From: Kitasatospora paranensis | Lineage (GTDB): Bacteria; Actinomycetota; Actinomycetes; Streptomycetales; Streptomycetaceae | Direction: 5' to 3' | NCBI RefSeq assembly: GCF_039544005.1 | Contig: NZ_BAABKV010000001.1 | Span: 2,046,001 to 2,110,000 of the forward strand | DNA length: 64,000 nt | Shown: positions 26,795 through 35,976 of the stretch, piece after piece | How positions within the stretch are numbered: position 1 is the stretch's first letter | Layout: every line of letters starts with the position of its first letter | Notes under the pieces: model-generated | Told to the model about the DNA's origin: nothing | Seen by the model: only the letters and a program-made list of their open reading frames with translations | The model's database searches: none | Program-made: the position numbers and the translations under genes

Positions 26795-26954
26795 CGTCGA
26801 ATCATAAGCGGAGGTTGGGGCAGCGGGCCGTTGCTTCGCCGATCCTTTGGGGCCACGGCCGCCCCACGGACCTCGGCGGTCGCTCCCGTGCCGGCCCTAC
26901 GGGCGCCGGAGCGAGGGCGGGCCCACGGGTGCCGGAGCGGAGCGGGCGCGGCGA

Positions 26955-27280
26955 CTACCTGCGACGGTTGACCCGGCGGCCCTTGAAGGCGTAGCCGAAG
27001 ATGCCGCCCACGATCAGCGTGCCCAGCAGAACGATCCACAGCGGCGCGGTCACCGAGAAGATCCAGAACTGGATCTTCACACTGTCGAGGTTCGCGAGCA
27101 GGAACCACACCGCCAGGACGACCAGGATGCCGATCCCGATCACCCTGATCGGGACCCCCGCAATCTCCTGCCCGACTTGGCGTCCGAAGCGCCGGTGGTG
27201 GTGTCGCCAGAAGTCTTGGTCACCTCTTCAGTCTGCTCCGATTCGTACGGATACGCGCTATTTGTCTGCCCCTGGGCCAT
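26955..27280 (-). CDS. LapA-domain (DUF1049) small membrane protein, likely frame break
   Basis: The C-terminal 62 residues form two membrane helices with a short loop (IGILVVLAVWFLLANLDSVKIQFWIFSVTAPLWIVLLGTLIVGGIFGYAFKGRR), the LapA/DUF1049 pattern. A hydrophilic, Thr/Glu-rich leader (MAQGQTNSAYPYESEQTEE...) lies just upstream in another frame. Adding one base near 27170 joins them into about 108 residues, the normal layout for actinobacterial LapA-like proteins. Without that, the gene would begin at a GTG at 27143. LapA relatives act in membrane and lipopolysaccharide homeostasis in Gram-negatives; the role here is unknown. Confidence 0.6.
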
Positions 27281-27388
27281 CGACTGCGGCGTCGGACGGC
27301 CCCGGCGCTGCACCCGCGGGACCACACGGATCCCGGGGTGCAGCGGCAGCAGTGAAGGAGGGGCAGCAGCCGCGCAGCCGGCCGCGAT

Positions 27389-29122
27389 TCAGCGTTCGTC
27401 GCGCCAGGAGCGCCACAGCGCCGCGTACGGCCCCTCGGCCGCCACCAGGTCGGGGTGGCTGCCGTACTCGCTGATCCGGCCCTGCTCCACGACCGCGATC
27501 ACGTCCGCGTCGTGCGCCGTGTGCAGCCGGTGAGCAATGGCGATCACGGTGCGGCCGGCCAGCACCCGGGAGAGCGAGCGCTCCAGGTGACGGGCGGCGC
27601 GCGGGTCGAGCAGCGAGGTCGCCTCGTCCAGCACCAGGGTGTGCGGGTCGGCCAGCACCAGGCGGGCGAGCGCCAACTGCTGGGCCTGGGCCGGGGTCAG
27701 CGCGGCGCCTCCGGAGCCGACCTCGGTGTCGAGCCCCTCCGGGAGGGCGTCCGCCCACCCGTCGGCGTCGACGGCGGCCAGGGCCTCCCGCAGGTGGGTG
27801 TCGTCGGCATCCGGCCGGGCGAGCCGGAGGTTGTCGCGGAGGGTACCGACGAAGACGTGGTGCTCCTGGTTGACCAGGGCCACCTCGGACCGGACCCGCT
27901 CGGCCGGCATCGCCGCCAGGGCGGCCCCGCCGAGCGTGACCCGGCCGCGGCCCGGCGCGTAGATGCCGGCGAGCAGCCGACCCAGCGTGGACTTGCCCGC
28001 GCCGGACGGGCCGACCAGGGCGACCCGGCTGCCCGGCGCGACGTCCAGGCTGATCCCGTGCAGGACGTCGGAGCCCTCGCGGTAGCCGAACCGGACGTCG
28101 TCGGCGTGCAGCCGGCGCCCGTCGGGGCGGCTCTCGGGGTCGGTCTCCGGGTCGGCGACCTCGCGGACACCGACCAGCCTGGCCAGCGAGGCCTGACCGA
28201 TCTGCAGTTCGTCGTACCAGCGCAGGATCATGTCCACCGGGTGGACCAGCGCCTGGGCGTACAGCACTCCGGTGGTCAGCTGGCCGACGCCGATCCAGCC
28301 GCGGACGGCGAAGACGCCGCCCAGGGTGAGGGTGCCGAGCACCGCGAGCGCGTACGTCGCGTCGACGGTGGGGAACCACACGGAGCGCAGCCAGAGGGTG
28401 TACCGCTCCCAGGCGACCCACTCGCCGATCTTGCGGTCGGTCAGCCGGACCCGCTCGTCGCCCAGGCGCAGCGCCTCGACCGTACGACCGGCGTCGACCG
28501 TCTCGGCGAGCACGGTGTTGACCGCCGCGTACCCCGCCGACTCGGCCCGGTACGAATGCGGGGCGCGCCGGAAGTACCAGCGCGAGCTGACCAGCAGCAG
28601 CGGCAGGCCGATCAGCGAGGTGACGGCGAGCAGCGGCGAGGTCAGCACCAGCGCGCCGAGCACCAGGACCACCGAGACGACGGCGACGGCGAGCTCGGGC
28701 ACCGCCTCGCGGACGGACTTGGCGAGCCGGTCGATGTCGGTGGTGCCGCGGGAGACCAGGTCGCCGGTGCCGGCGCGTTCGAGCACGCCGGGCGGCAGGG
28801 CCACCGACCGGACGAGGAAGTCCTCCCGGAGGTCGGCCAGCACCTCCTCCCCCAGGATGCTGCCGCGCAGCCGCGACAGGCCGATGAAGACGGACTGGAC
28901 GAGCAGCGCTCCGAGGTACCAGCCGACGGCGGGGAGGATCCGGCCCCGGGCGTCGCCCGCCGAGAGCGAGTCGACGAGGCTGCCGAGCACCCACGGGCCG
29001 ACCAGGCCGGCGAGCGTGGCGGTGGAGTGCAGGGCGATCACGGTGGCGAAGCCGCGCCGGTGCCGGCGGGCCAGCATCCGGACGTAGCTGCGGACGGTGG
29101 CGGGGCCGGCCACCGGCAGCAT
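27389..29122 (-). CDS. ABC exporter half-transporter B (good ATP site, degenerate signature)
   Basis: 577 residues: six-helix membrane domain, then an ATPase domain. Walker A is GPSGAGKST (about residue 370), Walker B is TLVLDEATSLLD, and the switch His is in IAHRLHT. The signature is LTPAQAQQ where LSGGQ is usual. The adjacent upstream gene has the opposite pattern, so the two should form an asymmetric heterodimer. The start is the ATG giving MLPVAGPATV, with GGAGCAGGG upstream, 34 bases after the partner gene. Substrate unknown: the family includes multidrug and peptide or siderophore exporters. Coordinates of an open frame extending into the partner gene are ignored. Confidence 0.88.
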   Translation of the reverse strand: MLPVAGPATVRSYVRMLARRHRRGFATVIALHSTATLAGLVGPWVLGSLVDSLSAGDARGRILPAVGWYLGALLVQSVFIGLSRLRGSILGEEVLADLREDFLVRSVALPPGVLERAGTGDLVSRGTTDIDRLAKSVREAVPELAVAVVSVVLVLGALVLTSPLLAVTSLIGLPLLLVSSRWYFRRAPHSYRAESAGYAAVNTVLAETVDAGRTVEALRLGDERVRLTDRKIGEWVAWERYTLWLRSVWFPTVDATYALAVLGTLTLGGVFAVRGWIGVGQLTTGVLYAQALVHPVDMILRWYDELQIGQASLARLVGVREVADPETDPESRPDGRRLHADDVRFGYREGSDVLHGISLDVAPGSRVALVGPSGAGKSTLGRLLAGIYAPGRGRVTLGGAALAAMPAERVRSEVALVNQEHHVFVGTLRDNLRLARPDADDTHLREALAAVDADGWADALPEGLDTEVGSGGAALTPAQAQQLALARLVLADPHTLVLDEATSLLDPRAARHLERSLSRVLAGRTVIAIAHRLHTAHDADVIAVVEQGRISEYGSHPDLVAAEGPYAALWRSWRDER

Positions 29123-29156
29123 GGTGGTCGGGCCCTGCTCCTGGACGGCGGGGGCT

Positions 29157-31037
29157 TCATCCCTCTGACGAGCGGCATGCCGCCTCCTTCGGGGTGCGCG
29201 GCGCGGCGGCCGCGGAATCTGCGGGGACAGTGCTGTCGGCGGCGTCGGCACGGCCGGCGGGACCGGTGGCGTCGGTGGCGTCCGCGTCCTCGCCGCGGGT
29301 GACCACGGCGCGGTAGTGCGGATCACCGGTGAGCAGCTCGCGGTGGGTGCCGGTCGCCGTGACCCGGCCGTCGCGCAGCAGGACGACGGTGTCGGCCTGG
29401 TCGAGCAGCAGCGGGCTGGTGGCGAAGACGACGGTCGTCCGGTCGCCGCGCAGCTTGCGCAGTCCGGCCGCGATCCGGGTCTCGGTGTGCGCGTCCACCG
29501 CGCTGGTCGGCTCGTCCATCACGAGAACCGGCGGGTCGGCGACCAACGACCGGGCGAGCGCGAGGCGTTGGCGCTGGCCGCCGGAGAGCGAGCGGCCCCG
29601 CTCGGTGATCCGGGCGCGCATCGCGTCGCCGGCGCACTCCGGGGAGCCGTCGACCAGGGCGTCCAGGACGTCGTCGGCGCGGGCGGCGGCGAGCGCGTCG
29701 GCGATCTCGATCCGGCCGGCGCCGGGGACGTCGAGAAGCTCGGCGAGAGTGCCGGAGAGCAGCACCGGCTCCTTGTCGTGGACGAGCACGGCGGCGCGGG
29801 CCTCCGTCAGCGGGACGCTGTCCAGTGGCGTGCCGCCCAGCCGGACGGCGGGCTGCGGCTGCTCGCCCTCGGCGAGCGGCACGTGGCCGCCGAGCCGGGC
29901 GGCGAGCCGGCCCGCCACGTCCGGGTCTCCGCACACCACCGCGGTGAGACGGCCCGCCCGTGCGGTCAGCCCGGTCGCCGGGTCGTGCAGGTCGGCGCGC
30001 TCCGGACGGCTCAGGACGGCGTCGAGGGTGGCGTCGGCGGCGGTGCGGGTCAGGGCCAGCACCCGGGTGGCGCGGCCGGCCGAGACCCGGGCGACCGACC
30101 AGGCGTGCGCGGCCTCGCCGAGGATCCGCAGCGGCGCCGCCAGGAAGGCCGTGGCACCGTACACCGCGATCAGCTCACCGATGCCGAGCCGGCCGTCGGC
30201 GGCAAGTTCGGCGCCGTACCAGGTGACGACGACGACGAAGAGGCCGGGCAGCAGGATCTGCTGGGCCTGCATGAGGGACCAGATCCGGGCGGCCCGGACG
30301 GCCGCGCCGCGGACCTGCTGCGAGGCGGCGCGGTAGCGCTCCAGGAAGAGCTCCTCGCCGCCGATGCCGCGCAGCACCCGCAGACCGGCGACGGTGTCGG
30401 CGGCCAGCTCGGTGGCCTTGCCGCCGAGGGCGCGCTGCTCCGCGTACCGCCGTTCGAAGGGGCCGAGCAGCGGCCAGACCGAGGCCGCGAGCACCGGCAC
30501 GCCGAGCAGCACGACGGTGCCCAGCAGCGGATGGCGGACGAGCACGACCGCGCTCACGCCGAGCCAGACCAGGACCGCGCCGCGGACCCGGGCGAGCAGC
30601 TCGACGTACCAGCCGATCTTCTCGACGTCGCCGCTGCCGACCGCCACGATCTCACCGGTCGCGATCCGGCTGGACAGGCCGCCGCCGAGCCGGGACGCCT
30701 GCCGGGCGACCAGCTGGCGGACGTGGGCGGCGGCGGTGATCCAGTTCCACACCGCCTGGCGGTGCAGCAGCACCGTGCCGACGGACTGCAGGGCCGCGAG
30801 CACGACGGCGAGTGCGCCGGCCCGCCAGATGCCGCCGGTGTCGTGGTCGACCGCCGCCTGGACACCGCGGCCGACGGCCACGGGCAGGGCGGCCATGCAG
30901 CCCATCTCCAGGACGCACCAGCAGGTGGCGAGGACTTGGCCGCGCCGCTGGCTGCGGCCGAGCCATCGGAGGAAGGCGAGCGGCGAGGAGAGATCGGGGC
31001 TGCCGGGATCGGGTAGCGGCAGGGTGGTGAGCGGCAT
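29157..31037 (-). CDS. ABC exporter half-transporter A (lost Walker A, intact signature)
   Basis: 626 residues: six-helix membrane domain, ATPase domain and a 50-residue Ala/Asp-rich tail. The P-loop is CGDPDVAGRLAARL, without the GKS/T needed to hold ATP phosphates. The signature RSLSGGQRQRLALARS and Walker B VLVMDEPTSAVD are intact. The switch His is replaced (FATSPLLLDQ). This half therefore supplies the signature to the catalytic site on its partner, while its own site should not hydrolyse ATP. First gene of a two-gene operon. The ATG has GGAG four bases upstream. Confidence 0.88.
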   Translation of the reverse strand: MPLTTLPLPDPGSPDLSSPLAFLRWLGRSQRRGQVLATCWCVLEMGCMAALPVAVGRGVQAAVDHDTGGIWRAGALAVVLAALQSVGTVLLHRQAVWNWITAAAHVRQLVARQASRLGGGLSSRIATGEIVAVGSGDVEKIGWYVELLARVRGAVLVWLGVSAVVLVRHPLLGTVVLLGVPVLAASVWPLLGPFERRYAEQRALGGKATELAADTVAGLRVLRGIGGEELFLERYRAASQQVRGAAVRAARIWSLMQAQQILLPGLFVVVVTWYGAELAADGRLGIGELIAVYGATAFLAAPLRILGEAAHAWSVARVSAGRATRVLALTRTAADATLDAVLSRPERADLHDPATGLTARAGRLTAVVCGDPDVAGRLAARLGGHVPLAEGEQPQPAVRLGGTPLDSVPLTEARAAVLVHDKEPVLLSGTLAELLDVPGAGRIEIADALAAARADDVLDALVDGSPECAGDAMRARITERGRSLSGGQRQRLALARSLVADPPVLVMDEPTSAVDAHTETRIAAGLRKLRGDRTTVVFATSPLLLDQADTVVLLRDGRVTATGTHRELLTGDPHYRAVVTRGEDADATDATGPAGRADAADSTVPADSAAAAPRTPKEAACRSSEG

Positions 31038-31398
31038 GACGCTCCGTTACGGATGGTGCGGGCAGGTCGGGGCGCTCGGCCCGGATCGCGGGCGCGGCGC
31101 GGGGCCCCGGCATACGGTGCGGCCCGGGCGTGAGGTGCGGATGAGCGCCCCGGGCGGCGCCGCAGCGCGGCGGCCGGGGCGGGGCACGGGGGTACACGGA
31201 TCAGGAGGTCATGGTCACCGAGCGTCCCGGGCCGGTGTGACGGGCGCAACAGGTTTTCCGCGCCGACCGCGGGATTCCGGCCATGACGGCCCGAGGATTC
31301 ACCGGTTCCGGGGAATTCGACCCGACCGGGAATGATCCGTTGTTCCCCCCGTTGGCCGAATCCGGAAGCACTGGACAACCAGGAGGGCACCCCTTCCC
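31038..31398. other. Intergenic region between ABC exporter and aldo/keto reductase
   Basis: 361 bases of upstream DNA for two divergent genes. No convincing gene is present. The half nearest the exporter is extremely GC-rich. The half nearest the reductase contains a sigma-R-like element (see next entry) and several GGAATTC/GGGAATG-type stretches. Confidence 0.6.
31329..31353 (+). promoter_or_regulatory. Possible sigma-R type promoter
   Basis: GGAAT, 17 bases, then GTT. The known Streptomyces sigma-R consensus has 18. The spacer contains a six-C run, where this sequence tends to lose bases. It is placed about 45 bases before the reductase start. Confidence 0.3.
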
Positions 31399-32253
31399 GT
31401 GAGCACCATCCCCACCGTCACGCTCAACAACGGCGCGGTCATCCCGCAGCTCGGCTTCGGCGTCTGGCAGGTCCCGGACGACGAGGCGGCCCCGGCCGTC
31501 GGTGCCGCCATCGAGGCGGGCTACCGCTCCATCGACACCGCCGCGGTCTACGAGAACGAGGCGGGCACCGGCAAGGCGATCGCCGACTCGGGTGTCGCCC
31601 GCGAGGAGCTGTTCGTCACCACCAAGCTGTGGAACTCGGGCACCGTGGACTGGTCCGGGCAGCAGGGCCGCGACGCGGTGCTGCGCGCGTTCGACGAGTC
31701 GCTCGGCAAGCTGGGCCTGGACTACGTCGACCTGTACCTGATCCACTGGCCGCGCCCGATGCACGGCTCGTTCGGCAACATCTGGAAGGCCTTCGAGGAG
31801 CTGGCCGCGGACGGCCGTGCGAAGTCGGTGGGCGTTTCCAACTTCGGTCCGCAGCAGCTCAAGGTGCTGGTCGAGGAGAGCGCGCTCGTGCCCGTCCTCA
31901 ACCAGGTCGAGCTGCACCCCTACTTCCCGCAGCACGAGCTGCGCGCCTTCCACGCCGAGCATGGCATCGCCACCGAGGCGTGGAGCCCGCTGGGCCAGGG
32001 CAAGACCCTGCTCGGCGAGGCCGTCCTCACGCGGATCGCCGAGAAGCACGGCCGCACCGCGGCGCAGGTCGTGCTCCGCTGGCACCTGCAGAGCGGTGTG
32101 ATCGCCATTCCGAAGTCGGTCACCCCGTCGCGGATCCGGGAGAACCTCGACGTCGTCGGCTTCGAGCTGGACGCCGAGGACCTCGCCGCGATCGCCGGGC
32201 TCGACAACGGCGGCCGGATCGGCCCGGACCCGCAGGGCTTCGACTGGAACTGA
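31399..32253 (+). CDS. Aldo/keto reductase (2,5-diketo-gluconate reductase type)
   Basis: A 284-residue AKR. Tetrad: D46 and Y51 in SIDTAAVY, K76 in TTKLW, H116 in LIHWP. Other family marks are GVSNFGPQQL, NQVELHPYFPQ and the NADPH loop IPKSVTPSRIREN. Family members reduce keto sugars, methylglyoxal and other aldehydes. GTG start with AGGAGGGCACCCCTTCCC upstream. A very strong hairpin ends the transcript and faces the convergent double MarR gene. Confidence 0.93.
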   Translation: MSTIPTVTLNNGAVIPQLGFGVWQVPDDEAAPAVGAAIEAGYRSIDTAAVYENEAGTGKAIADSGVAREELFVTTKLWNSGTVDWSGQQGRDAVLRAFDESLGKLGLDYVDLYLIHWPRPMHGSFGNIWKAFEELAADGRAKSVGVSNFGPQQLKVLVEESALVPVLNQVELHPYFPQHELRAFHAEHGIATEAWSPLGQGKTLLGEAVLTRIAEKHGRTAAQVVLRWHLQSGVIAIPKSVTPSRIRENLDVVGFELDAEDLAAIAGLDNGGRIGPDPQGFDWN

Positions 32254-32341
32254 CGCGTCGCCACGCGGCCGGAGGGCCGCCGACGGCACGAGGGCTTGTC
32301 CGGCCCCCGCGCGGCGCGCGACGGGAATGATCGGACAAGCA

Positions 32342-32390
32342 CAAGGGCCCGGGTCCGTCACCCCGCACAGGTGACGGCCCCGGGCCCTTG
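32342..32390. terminator. Bidirectional terminator
   Basis: CAAGGGCCCGGG and an inner CCGTCACC pair with GGTGACGG and CCCGGGCCCTTG: a stem of about 20 pairs around a seven-base loop, between convergent genes. Confidence 0.9.
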
Positions 32391-32440
32391 CCACGGACTG
32401 CCGAATCGTTACATCCGGCAGGTTCGCACAGGCTTCTCCG

Positions 32441-33336
32441 CTACAGGCGGCCGGTCTTCGCGAGCAGCGCCAGCGCCGACGCGTGCTCCTCCGGCTCCAG
32501 CGGCGAGAGCAGCATCTCCTGGACCTCGCGGACCCCCGCGGCGGACCGGTGCAGCAGCTCCTGCCCGGCGGGCGAGAGCGACAGCAGGTTCCGGCGGCCG
32601 TCCGAGGGTCGCGGCGGCGCAGCACCAGGCCGCGACGGACGAGCCGACTGACCATTTCGGCCATCGTCGCCTTGTCCAGCGACGCGAGTTCGCCGACGGT
32701 GCGCTGGTCGGCGCCCGGCTCGGCCTCCAGGGCGTCGAGCACGGCGTACTGCGGAGCGGTGAGGTCGGCGCCGACCTTCTCCGACCACAGCTTGGTGTGC
32801 ACCTGCTGGGCCACCCTGATGAGGTAGCCGATCGCGCGCTGCGCGTCGAGCAGCGGCCGGGCGTCGGTCAGTGCGGCGACCGCGGCCGGTTCGAGCCGGG
32901 CTATCTTGGCCATCACCCGGACGATCTCGATCTGTTCGTCGGGGCTGAGCGGTTCGAAGAGCGTCCGCTGCACGCGGACGACGCCTCCGGTGGCCTCCCG
33001 GACGGCCTGAGCGCCGTTCTGCGAGAGGGCCAGCAGTTTGCGCCGGCCGTCGGCAGGATCGCGCCGGCGCAGTACGAGGCCGCGGCGGACGAGCCGCGCG
33101 ACCATTTCGGCCATCGTCGCCTTGTCCAGCGACGCCCGTTCGCCCACCGTGCGCTGGTCGGCGCCGGGTTCGAGGGCGAGCGTCAGGAGGACTGCGAACT
33201 GCGGAGCCGTAAGATCGGCTCCGACGTGCTCGGACCACAAGCGGGTGTGCACCTGCTGGGCCACGCGGATGAGGTGGCCGGGCGACTGCTGCAGTCGACT
33301 GGCCACGCGGGTTGTCGGGATCTCCCCCAGCACCAT
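32441..33336 (-). CDS. Single-chain double MarR regulator, one frame break
   Basis: About 298 residues made of two MarR domains in tandem. Domain 1 has GHLIRVAQQVHTRLWSEHVG and LASLDKATMAEMV-type helices; domain 2 repeats them as GYLIRVAQQVHTKLWSEKVG. The wing LVRRGLVLRRRDPxDGRR is identical in both. They join through VMAKIARLEPAAVAALTDARPLLDAQRA with no stop, so this is one protein. Near 32606 one base is missing after RRRDP; the next frame gives SDGRRNLLSLSPAGQELLHR and a stop after AKTGRL. MarR proteins normally dimerise, so a fused pair may work as one unit. Target unknown; a divergent SDR gene is the nearest candidate. Confidence 0.85.
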
Positions 33337-33769
33337 GAAATCCGTCCCGGTGTCACGCTCGGTGTGTGTGGGACACCCGAGCGGGGCAGTAACGGCGAGT
33401 AAGCGTCCTGCTGCATGGGAGGGCGCGCCAGCCGTGCAGCCGGTGGCTGCTGGCGCACACTATACAAACGGTCGCGGCGCCCCGGCAGGCAGGGGCGGAT
33501 AGTAGTCGCATGTTCGGCAAAGTTGGCATATTTCCGCCATCTGTCGGGCCCACGACATGTTCGCTTTCACCCGTCCGGCCGCGGCAACTCCCTCACCCTC
33601 CGTCACCTGCGGCTCTGCACCCTGGTCCACGAGGCTACTCGTCGGTAGGGTGACGGCGCAGCACGCTGTGTACCACCTTTCCGCCGGACCTCGCCGGCCG
33701 GGCACCGGCGTGTCGGACGCCACCCCGGGTCGCGCCGCCCGTTCACCACCGAGAGAGACGAGTACGAGC
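33337..33769. other. Divergent regulatory region between double marR and SDR genes
   Basis: 433 bases without a gene. On the minus strand TATAGT (33459-33464) is a possible -10 for marR. On the plus strand TAGGGT (33646-33651) is a possible -10 for the SDR gene. CACTATACAAACG beside the marR -10 could be its operator, but no clean palindrome is seen. Confidence 0.4.
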
Positions 33770-34536
33770 ATGACCGAGCAGTCCACCTCCCCCGGGTCGC
33801 GATCGTCACGGGCGCGGCCCGCGGCATCGGTGCGGCCACCGCGCTCCGGCTGGCCGCCGACGGGTACGCCGTGGCCGTGGTCGACCTGGAGGAGTCCGCG
33901 GGCAAGCAGACCGTCGACGCGATCGCCGCGGCGGGCGGCCGCGCGCTCGCGGTGGGCGCCGACGTGTCCGACGCCGCACAGGTGCAGGCCGCGGTCGACC
34001 GGATCGCCGCCGAGCTGGGCACGCCGGTCGTCCTCGTCAACAACGCGGGCGTGCTCCGCGACAACCTGCTGTTCAAGATGTCCGAGTCGGACTGGGACAC
34101 CGTCATGAACGTGCACCTCAAGGGGGCGTTCCTGATGACCCGTGCGGTGCAGAAGCACATGGTGGACGCCGGTTTCGGACGCATCGTCAACCTCTCCTCC
34201 TCCTCGGCGCAGGGCAACCGCGGCCAGGCCAACTACTCCGCCGCCAAGGCCGGCCTCCAGGGCTTCACCAAGACCCTGGCGATCGAGCTCGGCAAGTTCG
34301 GCATCACCGCCAACGTGGTCGCGCCCGGCTTCATCGCCACCGACATGACCGCGGCGACCGCGGCCCGGGTCGGCATGGAGTTCGAGGCCTTCAAGCAGGC
34401 GGCCGCCACGCAGATCCCGGTCAACCGGGTCGGCACCCCCGAGGACATCGCGCACACCATCTCGTTCCTGGCCAGCGAGGGTGCCGGCTTCGTCTCGGGC
34501 CAGGTGGTCTACGTCGCCGGCGGCCCGCTCGACTGA
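33770..34536 (+). CDS. Short-chain dehydrogenase/reductase (FabG-like), one frame break
   Basis: About 255 residues. Nucleotide motif TGAARGIG, NNAG block, Ser in SSSSAQGN, and YSAAK with catalytic Tyr and Lys. The C-terminal GFVSGQVVYVAGG is typical of 3-oxoacyl-ACP reductase-like SDRs. The start MTEQSTSP is followed by a run of five C where six are needed to read RVAIVTGAARGIGAA; without that base the frame breaks at about 33797. Acts on a ketone or alcohol with NAD(P)H. FabG-like proteins are many and diverse, so a fatty-acid role is not certain. Confidence 0.88.
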
Positions 34537-34712
34537 GCCCGCCGGAGGTCGGGGGCCGGGAGGATACCGACCTCACCGGAGGTTCGCCGTGCGATCAGGG
34601 CCGGAGTAGGTACACACTCGGTAGCAGACCTCCGTCGTCCGTGCCGGGCGACGGATCCGGAACCGGTCGGGCCCCGCGGCCCGGCCGACGCTCCAACCCA
34701 CCGGAGGCCCTG

Positions 34713-34904
34713 ATGAGCGAGTCCATCGACAGCCGATCCATGCCCACCCCGGACCACCTGCTGCACACCGGCTCGGAACACCCGGTCGACCCCGAGGACC
34801 TCGTGATGGCCTCCGGCCGCACGCCGACGCCGGCCCTGATCGAGAAGGCGCGGCAGGACCTCCAGAAGTACGGCGCGGTCGCCGTGGAGCGCCTGCTCCC
34901 CTGA
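34713..34904 (+). CDS. Small conserved-type hypothetical protein
   Basis: 63 residues: MSESIDSRSMPTPDHL...VMASGRTPTPALIEKARQDLQKYGAVAVERLLP. GGAGG lies five bases before the ATG. It is acidic, with a C-terminal helix (IEKARQDLQKYG) and no cysteines or membrane segment. Same direction as the SDR gene, about 175 bases after it. I do not know its function. Codon bias and ribosome site support a real gene. Confidence 0.6.
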   Translation: MSESIDSRSMPTPDHLLHTGSEHPVDPEDLVMASGRTPTPALIEKARQDLQKYGAVAVERLLP

Positions 34905-35054
34905 TCCTCGCCCGCGCAGCACCCGGAGGCCCCGCATCCCGCGCGGGGCCTCCCGGCGTCTGCCGGCAGGCCCCGGACATCCCCGCACATCCCGGCCGCC
35001 CCGGCGATCCGGCCGCTGGACCGGGACCCGGACCGGCCGCCGGACGACGGCAGG

Positions 35055-35060
35055 TAGGGT
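35055..35060 (+). promoter_or_regulatory. -10 element of a probably leaderless PAP2 transcript
   Basis: TAGGGT, then six bases, then the GTG start codon. Same arrangement as at the tetR gene (15145). Confidence 0.55.
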
Positions 35061-35066
35061 CGGTGC

Positions 35067-35849
35067 GTGCGAGCCTCCACCCGACCCTGCGACGACACCC
35101 CCGCCCCGACCGCCGCGGCCGCCGCAACCGCCCCGGCGGTGCGGCCGACGCGGCCGGGCAGCAGCCGGTGGCGCGTACCGCTGATCGCCGTCACGGCCCT
35201 GGTCTACGCCGTGGTCGTGGCCGGCGTGCTGGTGGACACCCCGCTGGTCCGGCTCGACTGGTCGCTCGAACTGCTGAAGCCGTACAAGCGCTGGCCCGAG
35301 ATCCAGCCGCTGCTGGACGTGTGGATCGTCGCCGGGCAGCGCGGTCCGTCCGCGATCATCGCCTGCCTCTGGCTCGGCTGGCGCTCGTACCGCGACCGCA
35401 CCGTCCGGCCGCTGCTGGTGATGGGGACGGCCCTGCTGCTCCTCAACGTCACGGTCGGCGGCATCAAGATCCTCACCGGCCGGCTGGGGCCGCACTACGC
35501 GCACGTCATCGACTCGCCGGAGCTGTTCGCCGGCGGGACGATCTTCCCGTCCGGGCACACCGCCAACGCGGTGGTGACCTGGGGCGTGCTGGCGTACCTG
35601 GCGGTACGGTGGCGGCGAACGGGCACCCTGCTGGCCGGTCTGACGGCCGTCTCGATCGGCCTGACCACCGTCTACCTCGGGACGCACTGGGTGTCGGACG
35701 TGGTAGCGGGCTGGGCGGCCGGGCTGCTCGTCCTGCTCGCCCTGCCGTTCGCCGAACCGCTCGTGGACGCGGTCGACCGGTGGATCGTCGCCCTGTACCG
35801 CGGGCCCGCCGCCACCCGGCCGGAATCCGCCCCACCACCGCAGGGCTGA
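35067..35849 (+). CDS. PAP2-superfamily membrane phosphatase
   Basis: 260 residues with about six membrane helices. The three phosphatase motifs are KILTGRLGP, PSGHT and LGTHWVSDVVAG, corresponding to KxxxxxxRP, PSGH and SRxxxxxHxxxD in relaxed form. The active site should face outside. Likely substrates are lipid phosphates or undecaprenyl diphosphate. The 35-residue Ala/Thr/Pro leader before the first helix is probably cytoplasmic. Confidence 0.87.
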   Translation: MRASTRPCDDTPAPTAAAAATAPAVRPTRPGSSRWRVPLIAVTALVYAVVVAGVLVDTPLVRLDWSLELLKPYKRWPEIQPLLDVWIVAGQRGPSAIIACLWLGWRSYRDRTVRPLLVMGTALLLLNVTVGGIKILTGRLGPHYAHVIDSPELFAGGTIFPSGHTANAVVTWGVLAYLAVRWRRTGTLLAGLTAVSIGLTTVYLGTHWVSDVVAGWAAGLLVLLALPFAEPLVDAVDRWIVALYRGPAATRPESAPPPQG

Positions 35850-35976
35850 CCCCTCCCGCCGCACCACCCCAGGGCCGGCGCCTCCCGCCGCACCGTGGCC
35901 ACCAGCCGAACCGTGCCGATCCGCCCGGCGGCGGCCGGCCGGTCCTACCCTGGAAGGGAGCCCGCGAGGGCAGGAG

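Noticed and set aside
31201..32600. Long C-terminal extension of the double MarR protein
   Set aside because: Beyond the lost base near 32606 the frame turns into Arg/Cys-rich noise and crosses a strong terminator and the aldo/keto reductase gene.
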